From Pseudomonadota bacterium (lineage in GTDB: Bacteria; Bdellovibrionota; Bacteriovoracia; Bacteriovoracales; Bacteriovoracaceae): DNA of 9,275 nucleotides. The position numbers and the translations under genes are program-made. The notes below the pieces were generated by a model. It saw only the letters and a list, made by a program, of their open reading frames with translations. It searched no databases and was not told the DNA's origin. Location of the stretch: positions 1 through 9,275 of the forward strand of contig JAEYUK010000278.1 of the NCBI GenBank assembly GCA_023432655.1. The letters run 5' to 3'. This document shows, piece after piece, positions 1 to 6,595 of this stretch. Each line of letters opens with the position of its first letter. Positions within the stretch are counted from its first letter, which is position 1.

Positions 1-1022
1 CGGCAGGTATCGCGACTTCTTGCACAGGTGAGCGCTGCTTTGCTTTTGGGAATATGCGCTCTCAGGTTGTGAGACTAAAGTATCTTGATTATCAAGGGGA
101 AGAAAAAGAACTCCGTCGTGATGAGGAATTCATCAGCAGTTCTCAAAATCTTAAGGCCTACCAGAACGATTTTAAGTCTTATCGAAATTTTAAAAATGCT
201 CCTTACCCTCGGTTTGAAAAGGCGATCGACCTTATGATCGGGACCGAAGGACAGCTCGGCATCGTGACGGAAGTAGAAATTGAAACGACCGATAATAGTG
301 ACGTAAATTACGTCTTTATGCTTCTCCCACGCTGGGAAGAAGATATGAAACCCCATTTAGAAATTTACCACGCAGTCCAATCTCATAGAAACGTTATCTT
401 TTCTTGTGAACTTCTGGATGCTAATTGCATGAATTATCTAAAACCCGATGAAAAACTTGGGGATAACCAGGATGTGATGTTCCTGGAAATTAAGACTTCT
501 GCCTTTGAAGAAATTTACGGCAATGTCCTGTGCAATTTAGAACTCACCTCTCCGGATAACGTTTTTGAGATTGCAGAAAATAAATTCCACCATGTGCGGG
601 CCGGTGTTCCTAGAGCGATTTTTGAAGTGAATTCTCAAATGGGTGTAGTAAAAGTCGGAACGGATGTTCAAGTTGGACCTGAACACTTTGAAGACCTCCT
701 GAACTTCTACCGGGAGGCATCTACCATCGGCGTTCGTTACTGCCTATTTGGTCACTTTGGTGACGCCCATCTTCACTTTAACTACATGCCGACTAAAGAT
801 GAATCGGCAAAGTGCCTGGCTGAATTTGAAAAATTGTATGACAAAGTTTTCAGCTGGAAAGGTTCCCCTTTTGCCGAACACGGGATTGGGCTTTTGAAGC
901 AAAAATACATCAAACGCTTTCATGGTGAAAATCAAATGAAGCTTTTCCATGATCTTAAGAAAGAACATGACCCTTATAATCAGTTCTTTCCTCAAGGTTT
1001 CATGAGCGAAGTTGGGACCTGA
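1..1022 (+). CDS. FAD-linked oxidase, GlcD/D-lactate dehydrogenase type (5' end cut off)
   Basis: The reading frame is open from the window edge (first full codon at base 3), so the ATG at 54 is internal: the codons before it read AGIATSCTGERCFAFGN, a conserved stretch of the FAD-binding (VAO/PCMH-fold) domain. GTEGQLGIVTEVEI at about 240-281 is the usual end of that domain. The rest is the FAD-oxidase C-terminal domain, with GHFGDAHLH at 750-776 (the family GHxGDGNLH metal/substrate motif, with Ala-His in place of Gly-Asn) and EHGIG at 876-890. Family members oxidise 2-hydroxy acids such as D-lactate or glycolate with FAD and pass electrons to quinone or another acceptor. The exact substrate cannot be read from this fragment. 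It ends with TGA, 3 bases before the inverted-repeat element, and converges on the methyltransferase gene. Family assignment is firm; substrate is unknown. Confidence 0.9.
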   Translation, partial: AGIATSCTGERCFAFGNMRSQVVRLKYLDYQGEEKELRRDEEFISSSQNLKAYQNDFKSYRNFKNAPYPRFEKAIDLMIGTEGQLGIVTEVEIETTDNSDVNYVFMLLPRWEEDMKPHLEIYHAVQSHRNVIFSCELLDANCMNYLKPDEKLGDNQDVMFLEIKTSAFEEIYGNVLCNLELTSPDNVFEIAENKFHHVRAGVPRAIFEVNSQMGVVKVGTDVQVGPEHFEDLLNFYREASTIGVRYCLFGHFGDAHLHFNYMPTKDESAKCLAEFEKLYDKVFSWKGSPFAEHGIGLLKQKYIKRFHGENQMKLFHDLKKEHDPYNQFFPQGFMSEVGT

Positions 1023-1025
1023 TTA

Positions 1026-1180
1026 GACAGACAATGTCCAGGTCCAGCTCGAAGCTATCATTTATTTTTTTAAATGATCTCTTGAGAGCTGCGAGGCGAG
1101 AGCTTTTTTCTAACGCCTTCTAATAGTTTAGTTTACTTTAAATCATTATCTTTCAGTTGTTGACCTGGACATTGTCTGTC
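1026..1180. repeat. 155-base element bounded by perfect 19-base inverted repeats
   Basis: GACAGACAATGTCCAGGTC at 1026-1044 is repeated as its exact reverse complement at 1162-1180. Each arm also contains a smaller palindrome (GACA-A-TGTC). Inside lie further pairings: 1045-1050 (CAGCTC) with 1086-1091 (GAGCTG), starting at the base after the left arm; 1052-1054 with 1081-1083; and 1057-1064 (ATCATTTA) with 1071-1078 around a six-T loop. A weaker stem pairs 1093-1098 with 1114-1119. A run of six T follows at 1104-1109. The element begins 3 bases after one stop codon and ends 4 bases before the stop codon of the convergent gene. It could be a REP/MITE-like non-autonomous repeat or a two-way terminator. 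I see no target-site duplication and no other copy in the window. Confidence 0.75.
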
Positions 1181-1184
1181 ACCT

Positions 1185-2093
1185 TCATGAGTGAAGCGCA
1201 ATAAGAGCGATCTCTTTCTTGTGTGCCGGTAAGTACTTAAGTTCAACTTTCTGAAATCCAAGATTTTTGAATTTTTCTCTTACCGTCGCCACCACTTCAA
1301 GATGTTTTAACTCATTCATCTTCAAGGTCAGTACGACTCCCCGAGGTTCAATAAACTTAAGCATCCGGTAAACTTCTTTAAGCACAACCGTTGGCGGAAG
1401 ATTTATATCACTAACAATCCAGTCGATATCCCGAAGATCATTTTCCGTTAGGGTTTCAAAAGGTCTCCGGAGATGCTTAAAGTTATTATTCTTTAAGATT
1501 CTAGGATCCATATCCGCCGGATCAACTCCCAGAACTTTCATATCCTGTTCTAAAAGAAAAAGACTCGCTCCTCCAGGAGCAGACCCTAATTCCAAAACCC
1601 GTTCGTGGTTATCAAAAGGAAGATCAAAGGCTTCAAAAGCTTCTGCTATTTTATAATAAGCGCGGCTGGGAACATCTTCCCTTGGGAGGATAGAACTTAC
1701 TTCGCCGGGGGTTTGAAAGTGATGGCCACCCAATTTATAGGTTCCCACCCAAAACTCATCGGGTCCAACCATCATGATCAGAGTGACCTCTTCACCGGCC
1801 TTATACAAAGTCTTATCCGACACTTCCTTAAGTTTAGAAGGAATCTCAAGTTTATCATTCCGGGCCCAAACCCAGGCCTTGGAATAAAGAAGTTCTTTTT
1901 CCCTGAACTTTCCAATCGTCCGTCCGGAAACACGGGCAAATAAAGGATTAAAAGAGATTAAATTCTCCCCTTTAAAAGTTAAAAATCCGGGTCTAGAATA
2001 GCTAATCCTCAGCTCCGGATACCTGAGAGAAATTTCTTCTTTCAGTAAAGATTCAGCGTCAACATTTGTAAGGGCAAAATAGTAATAGGCCAT
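1185..2093 (-). CDS. RlmM-like SAM-dependent 2'-O-methyltransferase (FtsJ/RrmJ fold)
   Basis: A 302-residue protein. The N-terminal part (about 1-130; ALTNVDAESLLKEEI near the start) resembles the THUMP-type RNA-binding region of RlmM and related rRNA methyltransferases. The C-terminal half is a Rossmann methyltransferase with SAM motif I LELGSAPGG (167-175) and GVDPADMDP (189-197). The FtsJ-type catalytic tetrad can be assigned as K148 (in PSRAYYKIAEAF), D229 (IVSDI), K258 (LTLKMN) and E294 (HKKEIAL), which matches the layout of RlmM, the enzyme that 2'-O-methylates C2498 of 23S rRNA. It is shorter than E. coli RlmM (about 366 residues), so the target could differ. The start is the ATG complementary to 2091-2093; there is only a weak TTTTGG before it and no proper Shine-Dalgarno, so it may be nearly leaderless. 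It is divergent from the YkgJ-type gene. Fold and catalytic class are firm; the exact RNA target is inferred. Confidence 0.85.
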   Translation of the reverse strand: MAYYYFALTNVDAESLLKEEISLRYPELRISYSRPGFLTFKGENLISFNPLFARVSGRTIGKFREKELLYSKAWVWARNDKLEIPSKLKEVSDKTLYKAGEEVTLIMMVGPDEFWVGTYKLGGHHFQTPGEVSSILPREDVPSRAYYKIAEAFEAFDLPFDNHERVLELGSAPGGASLFLLEQDMKVLGVDPADMDPRILKNNNFKHLRRPFETLTENDLRDIDWIVSDINLPPTVVLKEVYRMLKFIEPRGVVLTLKMNELKHLEVVATVREKFKNLGFQKVELKYLPAHKKEIALIALHS

Positions 2094-2098
2094 CCAAA

Positions 2099-2668
2099 AT
2101 GAATATCAGAGAATTCGTTTTTAATCTTCAAAAAATTTACGATGAAATGGGACAATCTTTTTCCACTTACCAGGCCTCCGTTGGACTCAGTTGCCCAACT
2201 GGCTGTGGTCAGTGTTGTCTAAACCCGGAAGTCGAAGCCTCCATGTTAGAGATGCTTCCTATGGCCTTAAGGATTTATGATGAAGGTAAACTAGAAGAAT
2301 GGCTCGACCGGTTAGAAACGAATACCATTTCTCACTGTTTGATTTTTAATTATCAAGGAGGACGCAAGGGTCAATGCACTTTATACATGGAGAGACCCTC
2401 TCTGTGCCGGATGTTTGGTGTCTCCGGGTATCTGGATAAAAAGGGCGAAATTGCTATCTCCATCTGCAAACTTTTAAAACAGGATTTTCCCGAAAAGGCC
2501 CAAAAGATTAAAGATGAAAAAGGACCGGATGTTCCTAAACTACGGGACTGGTCCCTTCATTTATCAACGATCCATCCAGAACTTATTCAAAAAAGAATTC
2601 CTATCAATGACGCTCTGAAGGAAGCCCTGGAAAAGATCGCACTTTACGCAAAGTATTACGAGATTTAA
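2099..2668 (+). CDS. YkgJ-family cysteine-cluster protein
   Basis: A 189-residue cytoplasmic protein with no signal peptide or membrane segment. It carries the cysteine pattern of the YkgJ / zinc- or iron-chelating domain family (CxBxxCxCC): C32, C36, C39 and C40 in CPTGCGQCC, then C80, C93, C103 (in the RPSLCRMFG stretch, matching the family RPxxCRxF signature) and C123. Eight cysteines are placed to bind metal, probably zinc or an iron-sulfur cluster, but the family has no settled biochemical role. The C-terminal third is helical and charged. The ATG is only 5 bases from the divergent methyltransferase start and has no recognisable Shine-Dalgarno; an in-frame stop at 2069-2071 prevents a long upstream extension. 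No terminator is visible after it. Family membership is well supported; function is unknown. Confidence 0.85.
   Translation: MNIREFVFNLQKIYDEMGQSFSTYQASVGLSCPTGCGQCCLNPEVEASMLEMLPMALRIYDEGKLEEWLDRLETNTISHCLIFNYQGGRKGQCTLYMERPSLCRMFGVSGYLDKKGEIAISICKLLKQDFPEKAQKIKDEKGPDVPKLRDWSLHLSTIHPELIQKRIPINDALKEALEKIALYAKYYEI
2102..2131 (-). promoter_or_regulatory. possible promoter for the RlmM-like gene, inside the YkgJ-type coding sequence
   Basis: Read on the - strand, TTGAAG (complement of 2126-2131) lies 18 bases before GATATT (complement of 2102-2107), each matching 4 of 6 positions of the sigma-70 -35 and -10 consensus. Transcription would begin at about 2094-2096, giving almost no leader, which fits the lack of a Shine-Dalgarno. 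The match is moderate and the promoter is only a candidate. Confidence 0.3.
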
Positions 2669-2774
2669 TAACAGGATTTCTTACAAACTCTAACTCTCAT
2701 TTCTATTCTTTAATCTAGTGGCTTAACCTCCTTTTATTAAGTTTCTGTGAGGGCAATATATTAGTTAAAATTAA

Positions 2775-2803
2775 GTGACAATTAAGGTTGGCTACTTTAG
2801 GAT
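2775..2803 (+). promoter_or_regulatory. sigma-70-like promoter for the endonuclease gene
   Basis: GTGACA at 2775-2780 (5 of 6 to TTGACA) is separated by exactly 17 bases from TAGGAT at 2798-2803 (4 of 6 to TATAAT, with the key first A and last T kept). An AT-rich stretch (2757-2773) sits just upstream like an UP element. Transcription would start near 2810, giving a leader of about 25 bases before the ATG at 2835. The possible GTG start at 2775 falls inside this -35 box, which argues against it as a start codon. Confidence 0.5.
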
Positions 2804-2823
2804 TTTTTCAAAATTAATCTACC

Positions 2824-2829
2824 GAAGGA
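2824..2829 (+). promoter_or_regulatory. ribosome binding site fixing the endonuclease start
   Basis: GAAGGA lies 5 bases before the ATG at 2835 and only 2 bases before the adjacent ATG at 2832, so the second ATG is preferred. Starting there gives a clean signal peptide (MKILVSLLSLFILTTGFAQ). Confidence 0.6.
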
Positions 2830-2834
2830 TAATG

Positions 2835-3677
2835 ATGAAGATCTTAGTCTCGCTTTTAAGCTTGTTCATTCTCACAACAGGCTTTGCACAGGTTGATCAA
2901 AAACTTCCAAATGGTCAGTGGGCCTACTACGGATCAGAATTTTACTCAGCTGTCACTTCCAAGAAAAAAATTGATCGCTCACTTTTTAACCGTATCTTCA
3001 ATGAAGCTCACCAACCTACTAAAGGTAAGCACGACGAGATTAAATCTCAGTGCAATAGCCATGGTTGTTACCGCCACTTCTCAGTTGGTTATACAGCTGC
3101 TCGTAAGATCATGTTCGGAGAACTTGATATTTTAAGAGACAGCGAAGGTACCTATGTTCGCGATGTCTACTGCGGAAAGAAATTCTACTTCAGAGGTCTT
3201 GATGAAGTTTCAGGAATGCATACTCGGGTTAACATCGAGCACACCTGGCCTCAAAGTAAGTTCAACGGAAACTTTTCAAAAGATATGCAAAAGTCAGACA
3301 TGCACCATCTCTACCTCACAGACTCAAATGCTAACAGTCGCCGTGGTAACATTCCTTTCGGTCTCGTAAGACTTGATGAGAATGAAATGGTAGGCGAAGG
3401 CTGTGATATGAGTCGTTTTGGCTTCACGGCCGGCGGTGACACCTATACTCCACCTCCTGCCCATCGTGGTAACGTCGCTCGCTCACTTTTCTACTTTGCC
3501 ATGCACTACAACCTAGGCATCAGCAGCAGAGAAGAAGCCACTCTTAGAAGATGGCACAAAGATGATCCTGTTGATCAGAACGAAATAATCCGTCACGAAA
3601 AAATTGCGAAACATCAAAATGTTCGTAACCCTTTCGTAGACCATCCTCAAATTGTTGATCTCATCTCAGATTTCTAA
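2835..3677 (+). CDS. secreted endonuclease I family nuclease (DNA/RNA non-specific, beta-beta-alpha-metal type)
   Basis: A 280-residue precursor. Residues 1-18 or 19 form a Sec signal peptide: Lys2, a hydrophobic core, and a likely cut after GFA or GFAQ. The mature part matches the endonuclease I family (EndA / Vvn / Dns): NIEHTWPQS (133-141) with general base H136, MHHLYLTDSNANSRRGN (156-172) with the probable metal ligand N167, RGNVARSLFYFAMHYN, and near the C-terminus QNVRNPFVDHP. Cysteines C73, C78, C113 and one later residue could form disulfides, as in the Vibrio enzymes, consistent with a periplasmic or extracellular location. These enzymes cut DNA, often RNA too, without sequence preference, for nutrient use or defence against incoming DNA. 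The gene is a single transcription unit with its own promoter and terminator. The family is certain; the in vivo role (nutrition, prey DNA digestion) is inference. Confidence 0.93.
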   Translation: MKILVSLLSLFILTTGFAQVDQKLPNGQWAYYGSEFYSAVTSKKKIDRSLFNRIFNEAHQPTKGKHDEIKSQCNSHGCYRHFSVGYTAARKIMFGELDILRDSEGTYVRDVYCGKKFYFRGLDEVSGMHTRVNIEHTWPQSKFNGNFSKDMQKSDMHHLYLTDSNANSRRGNIPFGLVRLDENEMVGEGCDMSRFGFTAGGDTYTPPPAHRGNVARSLFYFAMHYNLGISSREEATLRRWHKDDPVDQNEIIRHEKIAKHQNVRNPFVDHPQIVDLISDF

Positions 3678-3682
3678 ATACT

Positions 3683-3714
3683 AAACGCCCCAAACTCTGG
3701 GGCGTTTTTCTTTT
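3683..3714 (+). terminator. intrinsic terminator after the endonuclease gene
   Basis: AAACGCCCCA (3683-3692) pairs perfectly with TGGGGCGTTT (3698-3707) around the loop AACTC, followed by a T-rich tail broken by one C. It starts 5 bases after the TAA stop and separates the nuclease from the CoA-transferase genes. Confidence 0.92.
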
Positions 3715-3772
3715 CATTCCCTCTTCCCTACGATACCTTTTAACCCTCTAGAATCTTTTAGAAGGAGAAGCA

Positions 3773-4474
3773 ATGTCTGGTTTTAATAAGGTTGTTAAAA
3801 CATATGATGAGGCCCTGGCAGGCCTTAATGACAATATGTTTTTAATGGTTGGGGGTTTTGGCCTTTGCGGAATTCCGGAAAACCTCATCAAAAAAATACA
3901 TGATATGGGAACCAAAGGTTTAACCATTGTTTCCAACAACGCCGGTGTTGATGGCTTTGGTCTCGGGGTCCTCTTAGAAAAAAAACAAGTAAAGAAAATG
4001 ATCTCCTCTTACGTGGGGGAGAATGCCCTGTTTGAAAAACAGGTCCTCTCAGGCGAACTTGAACTAGAACTCACTCCTCAAGGAACATTGGCCGAAAAAA
4101 TCCGTGCCGCCGGTGCAGGGATTCCAGGCTTTTTCACGGCCACGGGCTACGGAACATTAGTGGCCGAAGGTAAAGATGTAAAAATGTTTAATGGGAGACC
4201 TTATATCCTTGAGCCAGCTTTCCCGAAAGCAGACTTTGCTCTGGTTAAGGCGTGGAAGGCAGATACCTTTGGAAACCTTATTTTCCGGAAAACAGCTGCG
4301 AACTTTAATCCGATGATCGCGACTGCTGGGAAAATCACAGTGGTTGAAGTTGAAGAGATTGTTGAACCAGGGGAACTCGATCCAAACTTTATTCATGTTC
4401 CAGGGATCTACGTTGATCGCTTGATCAAGGGAACATTTGAAAAAAGAATCGAGCAAAGAACAATTAGAAAATAA
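3773..4474 (+). CDS. scoA: succinyl-CoA:3-ketoacid CoA-transferase subunit A
   Basis: A 233-residue subunit, the usual length for the family. It has the class I CoA-transferase alpha signature [13 protein letters not shown] (27-39), the conserved [12 protein letters not shown] (54-65), and typical later motifs such as [27 protein letters not shown], and [10 protein letters not shown]. With the B subunit it moves CoA from succinyl-CoA to acetoacetate or a similar 3-oxoacid, linking ketone bodies or polyhydroxybutyrate breakdown to acetyl-CoA. A strong Shine-Dalgarno (AAGGAG, 3762-3767) lies 5 bases before the ATG. TAGAAT at 3749-3754 could be a -10 box, but no clear -35 is visible. The related acetate/butyrate CoA-transferase (AtoD) is the main alternative; overall similarity favours the SCOT type. 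Confidence 0.92.
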   Translation: MSGFNKVVKTYDEALAGLNDNMFLMVGGFGLCGIPENLIKKIHDMGTKGLTIVSNNAGVDGFGLGVLLEKKQVKKMISSYVGENALFEKQVLSGELELELTPQGTLAEKIRAAGAGIPGFFTATGYGTLVAEGKDVKMFNGRPYILEPAFPKADFALVKAWKADTFGNLIFRKTAANFNPMIATAGKITVVEVEEIVEPGELDPNFIHVPGIYVDRLIKGTFEKRIEQRTIRK

Positions 4475-4487
4475 GGATTATATATAT

Positions 4488-5144
4488 ATGGCACTTTCAA
4501 GAGAACAAATCGCTCAAAGAATTTCAAAAGAACTGCGCGATGGCTATTACGTCAATTTAGGGATTGGTATTCCTACACTGGTTGCTAACTACATTCCTCA
4601 AGGGATGGAGGTTATGTTTCAGAGTGAAAACGGAATACTTGGGATGGGAGAATTTCCCACAGAAGAGACCATTGATCCGGATCTCATTAATGCCGGAAAG
4701 CAGACGGTCACCGTGATTAAAGGGGCAGCCTTCTTCTCATCTTCCGACTCCTTTGCCATGATTCGTGGGGGTCACGTGGATCTCACGGTTCTGGGGGCCT
4801 TCGAAGTAGATTCAACCGGAGCTCTTGCGAGCTGGATGATTCCAGGGAAACTCGTTAAAGGGATGGGTGGAGCGATGGATTTAGTGGCCGGTGCGGAAAA
4901 TATCATCGTCGCCATGTCTCACGCTTCCAAAGACGGCAAATCAAAAATTCTTCACAAGTGCTCACTCCCATTAACGGGGGTTAATTGTGTAAAGCTCGTC
5001 GTAACAGATCTCGCCGTTCTTCGTTTAGAAGGTGGTAAGTTCCATCTCTTAGAACGAGCACCAGGAGTGTCGGTAGAAGAGATTAAATCTCTCACTGAAG
5101 CTGAATTAGTCATCCCTGCCCATGTGCCAGAGATGACGTTCTAG
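4488..5144 (+). CDS. scoB: succinyl-CoA:3-ketoacid CoA-transferase subunit B
   Basis: A 218-residue subunit beginning MALSREQIAQRI, the standard family start. GIGIPTLVANY (25-35) and the active-site loop QSENGILGMGEFP are present; E47 in SENG is the catalytic glutamate that forms the glutamyl-CoA thioester. SHASKDGKSKILHKCSLPLTG is another conserved segment. The frame is open back to an ATG at 4437, but that start would overlap scoA by 38 bases and add residues that no family member has. AAGGA overlaps the scoA stop (4473-4477), 10 bases before the ATG, so translation is probably coupled. The two subunits form one operon. The stop lies 4 bases from the stop of the convergent proline-rich gene, with no terminator hairpin between them. 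Confidence 0.93.
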   Translation: MALSREQIAQRISKELRDGYYVNLGIGIPTLVANYIPQGMEVMFQSENGILGMGEFPTEETIDPDLINAGKQTVTVIKGAAFFSSSDSFAMIRGGHVDLTVLGAFEVDSTGALASWMIPGKLVKGMGGAMDLVAGAENIIVAMSHASKDGKSKILHKCSLPLTGVNCVKLVVTDLAVLRLEGGKFHLLERAPGVSVEEIKSLTEAELVIPAHVPEMTF

Positions 5145-5148
5145 TCCT

Positions 5149-5385
5149 CTAGTGACCAGGTGGCGGGGCCGGTGTTTCACGATTCGGCTCCGTCGGAGTT
5201 TCCGGTTCATTCGGGACATCTGGACTTGGATTAAAGGGTGCGGAGTCAGGAATCGTATCAAACTCCACTCCCGGTTTACTATGAAGATCACCCGTATCAA
5301 TTTCTATAGGCGACTCTCCAGGTGTCGGGTTAGTTGGAACTGGCTGATCGGGATTAGTGCCTGGACCGTTTAAATATGGATTCAT
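5149..5385 (-). CDS. small proline-rich acidic protein of unknown function
   Basis: A 78-residue protein I do not recognise. About 21 residues are proline (27%) and about 13 are Asp or Glu against one Lys and one Arg; there is no Cys or Trp, no signal peptide and no membrane segment. Short repeats such as PxxPxEP and a PAPPPGH tail give it a low-complexity, probably disordered character. Coding status rests on context: AGGAGG (complement of 5391-5396) sits 5 bases before the ATG, the best Shine-Dalgarno in the window, and a TTGGGA-17-TATGAT promoter lies just upstream. Overlapping frames on both strands (about 64 and 73 codons) have no such signals. It could be a flexible partner, an adaptor or a small surface protein; nothing in the sequence decides. 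It is convergent with scoB and divergent from proB. Confidence 0.65.
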   Translation of the reverse strand: MNPYLNGPGTNPDQPVPTNPTPGESPIEIDTGDLHSKPGVEFDTIPDSAPFNPSPDVPNEPETPTEPNRETPAPPPGH

Positions 5386-5390
5386 CGTCC

Positions 5391-5396
5391 CCTCCT
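5391..5396 (-). promoter_or_regulatory. consensus ribosome binding site of the proline-rich gene
   Basis: AGGAGG on the - strand, extended to AGGAGGGG, with 5 bases to the ATG. This is the strongest evidence that the small frame is translated. Confidence 0.75.
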
Positions 5397-5408
5397 AGGT
5401 TGAAGCTA

Positions 5409-5437
5409 ATCATATCTATTCATCCCCTTCTTCCCAA
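5409..5437 (-). promoter_or_regulatory. sigma-70-like promoter of the proline-rich gene
   Basis: On the - strand TTGGGA (complement of 5432-5437, 4 of 6 to consensus) is followed after exactly 17 bases by TATGAT (complement of 5409-5414, 5 of 6). Transcription would start near 5402, leaving a leader of about 17 bases that contains the Shine-Dalgarno. Confidence 0.55.
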
Positions 5438-5491
5438 GGACACTGCATTCTAGTCCTATTAAATCTGTTAATTTCCCATTACCATTAATCC

Positions 5492-6595
5492 ATGCAAAAA
5501 AGAGTCGTCATTAAATTAGGTTCCCTCGCTGTCACCGATGAAGCAGGTGGTGTTTCTCTTCCAAAAATCAAAAGCATCGTACAGGAAGTGGCCCATTTAA
5601 AATCCCAAGGCTACGCTCCTATTCTGGTGAGTTCCGGTGCCGTTAACTCTGGTAAACATCTCATTAAAAAACCAGAAGAAAAAAAAATGATGATATCTTT
5701 CCAGCAAGCGGCTGCGGCGATTGGGCAACCACTCCTTATGAAGGCCTACGTGGGGACACTTTTAGATCACGGTCTTCACTGCGCGCAGATTCTGGTGACT
5801 CATGAAGATTTTAAAGTGCAGAAAAGATTTCTGAACATCCGAAATACCATCAACCAACTTTTAGAAAACAATATCCTTCCGATTGTGAATGAGAACGACA
5901 CCGTTTCTTATGAAGAAATTACCGTTGGTGATAATGACCAATTGGCCGTCATGATCACTCAGGTTGCTGACGCTGAAAAACTCATTCTTTTAACCGAAGC
6001 CGATGGTCTTTTTAACAAAAACCCGAAAGAGCCGGACGCTAAACGCTTTGACGAGATCGACTTTAAAGATGATTTTTCCGGAGTTAAATTTGCCGCCAAA
6101 ACCAGTGTGGGTCGGGGTGGAATGGACACTAAGCTTAAAGCGGTAAGAAAGCTTACTCCGATTGGAGTGGACGTCATCATTGGAACCTTTCTCACCTCTC
6201 ACCCTTTAACTCGCCTCTTAGATAAACAAGGCGGAACACTCTTTAAAGGGAATCCAGAGAAGCAAACCTCACGCCGGAAATCATGGTTATCAACAGTGGT
6301 TAAAAACGAAGCCTGGGTTGTGGTGGATGAAGGCTGTGCCCTCGCTCTTATGAAGGGCAACACTTCCCTTCTTCCCATCGGCATCAAAAAGGTATGCGGT
6401 ACCTTTCGGCGGGGGGATGTGATTCAGGTGAAGCACAAGAATAAGAGCATCGCCGTGGGAATTACTGAGTATGATTATAAAGAAATGGAGCTTATTAAAG
6501 GGAAAAAGTCGGGAGAGATTTCAAGTCTCATGGAAAATCCTCCTTCTAAAGTGGCCATTCATAAAGATAATCTTCTCTTAAAAAGTGATTACTAA
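5492..6595 (+). CDS. proB: glutamate 5-kinase
   Basis: A 367-residue enzyme, the same length as E. coli ProB. The amino acid kinase domain occupies about 1-255: VVIKLGS (5-11), the substrate loop SSGAVNSGK (47-55), QAAAAIGQPLL (72-82), PIVNENDTVS (130-139), VGDNDQLAV (145-153) and GRGGMDTKL (207-215). A PUA domain follows (about 270-350), as in ProB of E. coli type. It phosphorylates L-glutamate with ATP to gamma-glutamyl phosphate, the committed and normally proline-inhibited step of proline synthesis in the cytoplasm. There is no clear Shine-Dalgarno before the ATG, but the family N-terminus begins exactly here. The 106-base gap upstream is shared with the divergent proline-rich gene; I see no convincing + strand promoter in it. 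proA follows after a structured 262-base gap. Confidence 0.96.
   Translation: MQKRVVIKLGSLAVTDEAGGVSLPKIKSIVQEVAHLKSQGYAPILVSSGAVNSGKHLIKKPEEKKMMISFQQAAAAIGQPLLMKAYVGTLLDHGLHCAQILVTHEDFKVQKRFLNIRNTINQLLENNILPIVNENDTVSYEEITVGDNDQLAVMITQVADAEKLILLTEADGLFNKNPKEPDAKRFDEIDFKDDFSGVKFAAKTSVGRGGMDTKLKAVRKLTPIGVDVIIGTFLTSHPLTRLLDKQGGTLFKGNPEKQTSRRKSWLSTVVKNEAWVVVDEGCALALMKGNTSLLPIGIKKVCGTFRRGDVIQVKHKNKSIAVGITEYDYKEMELIKGKKSGEISSLMENPPSKVAIHKDNLLLKSDY

Noticed and set aside
1057..1078. AT-only hairpin as an intrinsic terminator of the oxidase gene
   Set aside because: The 8-pair stem is all but GC-free and is not followed directly by a T-run. It is better described as part of the inverted-repeat element.
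1605..1943. 112-codon + strand frame opposite the methyltransferase gene
   Set aside because: It lies wholly inside a well-recognised gene, has no Shine-Dalgarno, and its translation resembles no protein family I know.
2775..2834. GTG start at 2775 for the endonuclease, adding 20 residues
   Set aside because: It would bury the signal peptide behind a basic extension, the GTG lies in a -35-like box, and a Shine-Dalgarno sits just before the ATG at 2835.
4437..4487. Upstream ATG at 4437 for scoB
   Set aside because: It overlaps the 3' end of scoA, and the extra 17 residues do not resemble the family N-terminus, which starts MALSREQIA.
5106..5373. Alternative frames in the proline-rich gene region (- strand 5106-5300, + strand 5152-5373)
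   Set aside because: Arginine-rich translations without Shine-Dalgarno sequences; the 5149-5385 frame has far better signals.
5139..5457. Ten-base direct repeat TTCTAGTCCT at 5139-5148 and 5448-5457 flanking the proline-rich gene and its promoter, like a target-site duplication
   Set aside because: A pair of matching 10-mers within 300 bases is expected a few times by chance in a window of this size, the first copy overlaps the scoB stop codon, and no terminal inverted repeats are present.
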